Shown one piece after another: positions 61,211 to 64,000 of a stretch of 64,000 nt of DNA. Source of the DNA: Nocardia jejuensis NBRC 103114 (GTDB lineage: Bacteria; Actinomycetota; Actinomycetes; Mycobacteriales; Mycobacteriaceae). The notes beneath the pieces were generated by a model. It had not been told where the DNA came from and did no database searches. It saw only the letters and a list, made by a program, of their open reading frames with translations. The DNA lies in NCBI RefSeq assembly GCF_001613145.1, contig NZ_BDBU01000044.1, forward strand, positions 62,001-126,000. The letters run 5' to 3'. A program made the translations under genes and the position numbers. Every line of letters starts with the position of its first letter. Position 1 is the first letter of the stretch.

Positions 61211-61248
61211 CGCGCTGTTTCCGAATAACTCGGAGACAGCGCGTTTTT
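61211..61248 (+). terminator. Intrinsic terminator after gpmA
   Basis: A 13-bp stem (CGCGCTGTTTCCG / CGGAGACAGCGCG with one G-T pair), a 7-nt loop and a TTTTT tract lie 35 bp past the stop. Confidence 0.88.
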
Positions 61249-61469
61249 CATCGGTGGAGCGGTCCGTGAAAGATTCCTGACCTGCTTCGATGCCGCGGAA
61301 TGTGAGTCACGTCTCAGTACGGGACCGTAGGGTATTTACTTGTCTCCCAATTGTATTTGCCGGAGTTTTGCCCGTTTAATGCGGTAACTGTTACCAAGGG
61401 TTTGCAACTTACTTCGCGGTAGATATGCTCTCGGACGTTCGACCAAGTGCGAGAGGTAGATCACGTTCG
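61249..61469 (+). promoter_or_regulatory. AT-rich promoter region of the S15 peptidase gene
   Basis: The stretch 61330-61400 is unusually AT-rich for this genome. It contains the inverted repeat GGTAAC-T-GTTACC (61383-61395), a possible operator. GAGAGG near 61451 is a weak ribosome-binding site. Confidence 0.45.
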
Positions 61470-63521
61470 ATGAAGCACGCGCTACGGGCCACAGTGTTTT
61501 GCGCTGCGGCCGCTCTGCTAGTTCCGTTCACCGGAATGGCCGCCGACGCGGCCCCCACCCCGATCGGCCCCGACGGTGGCGCCGCGGGCGCCGCGTGGAC
61601 CGCCACCCAGGACGGCGGTCAGCAGTACCCGAACGTCGCCATCGAATGGGACGTGCCCATCACCATGAGTGACGGCACCGTCCTCAAGGGCAATGTGTAC
61701 CGACCGGCCGACGCCTCCGGGCGCGCGGTCGACACGCAGACTCCCGCGATCGTCAACATGACGCCGTACACCAAGCTGGTGTCGAACGTCGCCGACTCCG
61801 CGTTCGCCATCCCCGGTCTGGGCGACGCGCTGGTCAACCTGTTCCGGTCGATCAATCTGACCGGCACCCCCATCAGCGGCTTCGGTGAGCTGCTCAATGC
61901 GGCGGGCAACGGCGAACTCCGCAACTTCTCCGTCGACCGCCAGTTGATCAAGTCCGGCTACACGCAGATCGTCGTGGATGTGCGTGGCACCGGCTTCTCG
62001 CAGGGTGCGTGGGACATGCTGCGCCAGCGCGAGCAGGCGGACACCGTCGAGGTCATCGACTGGGCGTCCAAGCAGCACTGGTCCGACGGCAAGGTCGGAA
62101 TGACCGGACTGTCCTACTCGGCCATCAATCAGGTGCAAGCAGCGGAGAAGCAGCCGCCCGCGCTGAAGGCCATCTTCCCGATCGTGCCCGGCAGCGACCT
62201 CGTCAACGACGTGCTCGCACCCGGCGGCGGCTTCGGCTTCAACTTCATTCCGCTGTGGCTCAGCGCCATCAACGGTCTCAAGTGGGTGCCGGACCTGGCC
62301 GCGATCGCGCAGGGCAAGTTCGACTTCAAGTGGCTGGCGGACCGTCAGGCCGACCCGTTCACCTACCTCGACGTGCTGATGTCCGCGTACACCAGCACCG
62401 ATATGAACCAGCTCGATCCGCGGGTGAAGAACATGCTCAACGACCTCTCGCACGAACGCGAGGGCTGGCTGGGCGATCCGAGCACCATCACCGCCAAGAC
62501 CTTCGTGGTCGGCGGCTGGCACGATCTGTTCACCTACTCCGAATCCAAGATCTACAACGAGATTCCGGCCGCGCCGGGTGACAAGCAGCTGCTCATGGGC
62601 AACGGCTACCACATCACCTCCGGCGCGGAGGCCGGTCGACCCGGCCTGCCGCCGCGTCTGGACGTGCTGCAGCGCGCCTGGTTCGACAAGTGGCTCAAGG
62701 GAATCGACAACGGGATCGACAATTTCGGCCCGGTCACCCTGCGCCAGCAGGGCGGCGGCTGGATCACCCAGAACGGTTTCGGCACCTCGGCTCCCGCCGA
62801 GGAGGCCTCGGCCTACCGCCGCATGTACCTGTCCGCGCAGCGCAGCGGCACCTCGAACGGTCTGTACGACGGTTCGCTCACCGGCGGTCCGAACGGCGAC
62901 GACGCCCGGCTGACCGTCGCACCCGGCCTCACCACCCTGTGCTCCAACGATGCCGCACAGGCCACCGCCGGCTTCCTGTCGCTGATCGACGGTTGCGCCA
63001 AGGACTCTCGCATCGCCGAGACCAACGCGCTCACCTTCACCAGCGCGCCGGTCGCCGAGGCCACCACGGTGTCGGGCCCGATCGCGGTGCACCTCAACAC
63101 CGTTCAGGACGCCGCCGACGGCTACTGGACCGTCACCGTCAACGACGTCGCGCCCGACGGCCAGTCCACCGTGCTGACCTCCGGTCAGATGATGGCGTCG
63201 CTGCGCCAGGTGGACGAGGCCAACAGCGCTCGCTCCGCCAACGGCGACTACACCGACCCGCGCGCCTTCACCTCGCTGGACAAGCGCGAGGAGACCGTGC
63301 CCGGCGAGGCCACCACCCTCGATATCGCACTCTCGGGCACCGAGGCCATCCTGCAGCCGGGTCATCGGCTCCGGGTCGACGTGTTCGCGGGGAACTTCCC
63401 CAAGGGCCTGCCCATTCTCCCGATGCTCATCGATACCGGTCTGAAGCCGCAGCACGTGCAGCTGGACCCGGATCGGCCGAGCTTCGTGAACATCCCGGTG
63501 CGCGGAAACTCCGGTTGGTGA
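61470..63521 (+). CDS. Secreted S15-type X-Pro dipeptidyl-peptidase/CocE-like hydrolase
   Basis: A 683-residue exported serine hydrolase. The signal peptide (MKHALRATVFCAAAALLVPF) ends near ADAAP at residue 28. The nucleophile is in KVGMTGLSYSAINQ (Ser near 214) of the Pep_S15 core; VVGGWHDLFTYSES near 350 carries the acidic residue and GNGYHITSGAE near 375 is the His region. The C-terminal PepX_C jelly-roll begins near residue 460. Family members are esterases or Xaa-Pro peptidases; substrate unknown. ATG 61470 is taken because it starts the signal peptide. Confidence 0.88.
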   Translation: MKHALRATVFCAAAALLVPFTGMAADAAPTPIGPDGGAAGAAWTATQDGGQQYPNVAIEWDVPITMSDGTVLKGNVYRPADASGRAVDTQTPAIVNMTPYTKLVSNVADSAFAIPGLGDALVNLFRSINLTGTPISGFGELLNAAGNGELRNFSVDRQLIKSGYTQIVVDVRGTGFSQGAWDMLRQREQADTVEVIDWASKQHWSDGKVGMTGLSYSAINQVQAAEKQPPALKAIFPIVPGSDLVNDVLAPGGGFGFNFIPLWLSAINGLKWVPDLAAIAQGKFDFKWLADRQADPFTYLDVLMSAYTSTDMNQLDPRVKNMLNDLSHEREGWLGDPSTITAKTFVVGGWHDLFTYSESKIYNEIPAAPGDKQLLMGNGYHITSGAEAGRPGLPPRLDVLQRAWFDKWLKGIDNGIDNFGPVTLRQQGGGWITQNGFGTSAPAEEASAYRRMYLSAQRSGTSNGLYDGSLTGGPNGDDARLTVAPGLTTLCSNDAAQATAGFLSLIDGCAKDSRIAETNALTFTSAPVAEATTVSGPIAVHLNTVQDAADGYWTVTVNDVAPDGQSTVLTSGQMMASLRQVDEANSARSANGDYTDPRAFTSLDKREETVPGEATTLDIALSGTEAILQPGHRLRVDVFAGNFPKGLPILPMLIDTGLKPQHVQLDPDRPSFVNIPVRGNSGW

Positions 63522-63545
63522 GTCCGCTGCCTCGGGGCTGAGAAC

Positions 63546-63575
63546 CCGGGTGTGCACAACGGCGTGCGCACCCGG
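63546..63575. terminator. Hairpin after the S15 peptidase gene
   Basis: A 12-bp stem (CCGGGTGTGCAC / GTGCGCACCCGG with one G-T pair, 6-nt loop) starts 25 bp past the stop and is followed by AGTTCTGTTCTC. Confidence 0.6.
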
Positions 63576-63593
63576 AGTTCTGTTCTCGGACAG

Positions 63594-63632
63594 AGGAATC
63601 CGGGGACGCGCCGCGCGCGTCCCCGGATTCCT
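63594..63632. terminator. Bidirectional terminator between peptidase and carotenoid oxygenase genes
   Basis: A 17-bp perfect stem (AGGAATCCGGGGACGCG and complement, 5-nt loop) sits between convergent stops. Confidence 0.7.
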
Positions 63633-63645
63633 GCTGTCAGGCGAT

Positions 63646-64000
63646 TCAGGCCCGGTCCGCGATCCAGGAACCGTGAATGCCGCCGGGCACGCGGCGAGGA
63701 AGCTGAACCGCCGCGATCGGGGGAGCGGTGAAGTCGTGGGCGTCCAGGATCAGGAGTTCGGATCGCCCGGACGCGGCGTCGCCGACGAGGGTGAGCAGGT
63801 AACCGTCGTCCTCGCCGGACGTGTCGGCTGCCGGGACGAAGACCGCCTCGCCCGGAATCCGGCCCGCGCCGGTCGGTGCGAGCGCACGTGCACCGGTGTC
63901 GTTGTCGTACTTGACGATTCCGATTCCCTCCAGGCCCGCGCCGGGGAAGGCCACGGCGTAGCTGTAGCGATTGCGACGGCCGAGGTAGTCCTCGTTGATC
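63646..64000 (-). CDS. Carotenoid oxygenase family protein, C-terminal part
   Basis: The last 117 residues of a protein whose 5' end is outside the window. GRRNRYSYAVAFPG, GEAVFVPAADTSGEDDGYLL, RSELLILDAHDF and AVQLPRRVPGGIHGSWI match the C-terminal blocks of the retinal-pigment/lignostilbene/carotenoid dioxygenase family, including one of the iron-ligand His (near GGIHGSW). These non-haem iron enzymes cleave carotenoids or stilbenes. The frame is open to the window edge, so the coordinates are partial. Confidence 0.85.
   Translation of the reverse strand, partial: INEDYLGRRNRYSYAVAFPGAGLEGIGIVKYDNDTGARALAPTGAGRIPGEAVFVPAADTSGEDDGYLLTLVGDAASGRSELLILDAHDFTAPPIAAVQLPRRVPGGIHGSWIADRA

Overview
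The window is high-GC actinobacterial DNA, almost certainly from Nocardia or a close mycolic-acid-producing relative. Evidence: mshA (mycothiol synthesis), an HBHA-type heparin-binding hemagglutinin, an ESX EspG-like chaperone, a VKOR/DsbA pair, many GTG starts, and leaderless promoters of the TANNNT type directly before start codons. There are 54 protein genes; I saw no rRNA, tRNA, CRISPR array or insertion sequence.

Region 1 (1-8.2 kb) is a purine-oxidation locus. A molybdenum-hydroxylase maturation pair (MocA-like nucleotidyltransferase and XdhC, leftward) diverges from uraD, uraH, an 8-oxoguanine-deaminase-like amidohydrolase, an FAD subunit, and a large protein fusing the 2Fe-2S and molybdopterin domains of xanthine dehydrogenase. 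Region 2 (8.4-16.3 kb) holds a DUF1772 membrane protein behind two repeated palindromes, a secreted lipase, isocitrate lyase, fadB2, and a full-length MetE homologue that has lost its zinc ligands.

Region 3 (16.5-29.1 kb) carries transport, envelope and redox genes: AI-2E-type permease, AdhC-like dehydrogenase, ZIP transporter, membrane-anchored HtrA-like protease, VKOR+DsbA, PPK2, EspG-like protein, a secreted protein, a saccharopine-dehydrogenase-like reductase, an ABC1 kinase and a TetR regulator. Region 4 (29.1-46 kb) follows the Mycobacterium tuberculosis order Rv0472c-Rv0483 (TetR, DUF445, XRE regulator, hbhA, DUF2516, deoC, DUF2993, DUF2505, murB, L,D-transpeptidase), with insertions: two paralogous alpha/beta hydrolases that share an operator-like palindrome with the XRE regulator gene, purU, a GNAT, an AbiEi-like protein, an unrecognised 507-residue protein and a methyltransferase.

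Region 5 (46.1-55 kb) interrupts that order with a compact biosynthetic-looking cluster: PapA-type acyltransferase, OleC-like adenylating enzyme, family-2 glycosyltransferase, a ketosynthase-III pair in which one partner lacks every catalytic residue, a divergent cytochrome P450 and an EamA exporter. The ketosynthase pair plus OleC-like ligase recalls the lipstatin/nocardiolactone beta-lactone logic, but the set is different and the product is unknown. Region 6 (55-64 kb) returns to the conserved order (SDR, mshA, YbjN, gpmA), with an alpha/beta hydrolase and a ROK protein added, then a secreted S15 peptidase and the end of a carotenoid oxygenase.

The items most worth attention are the zinc-less MetE homologue, the Claisen-type cluster and the shared palindrome around the XRE regulator. 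Functions are inferred from sequence motifs read by eye; no database search was possible.
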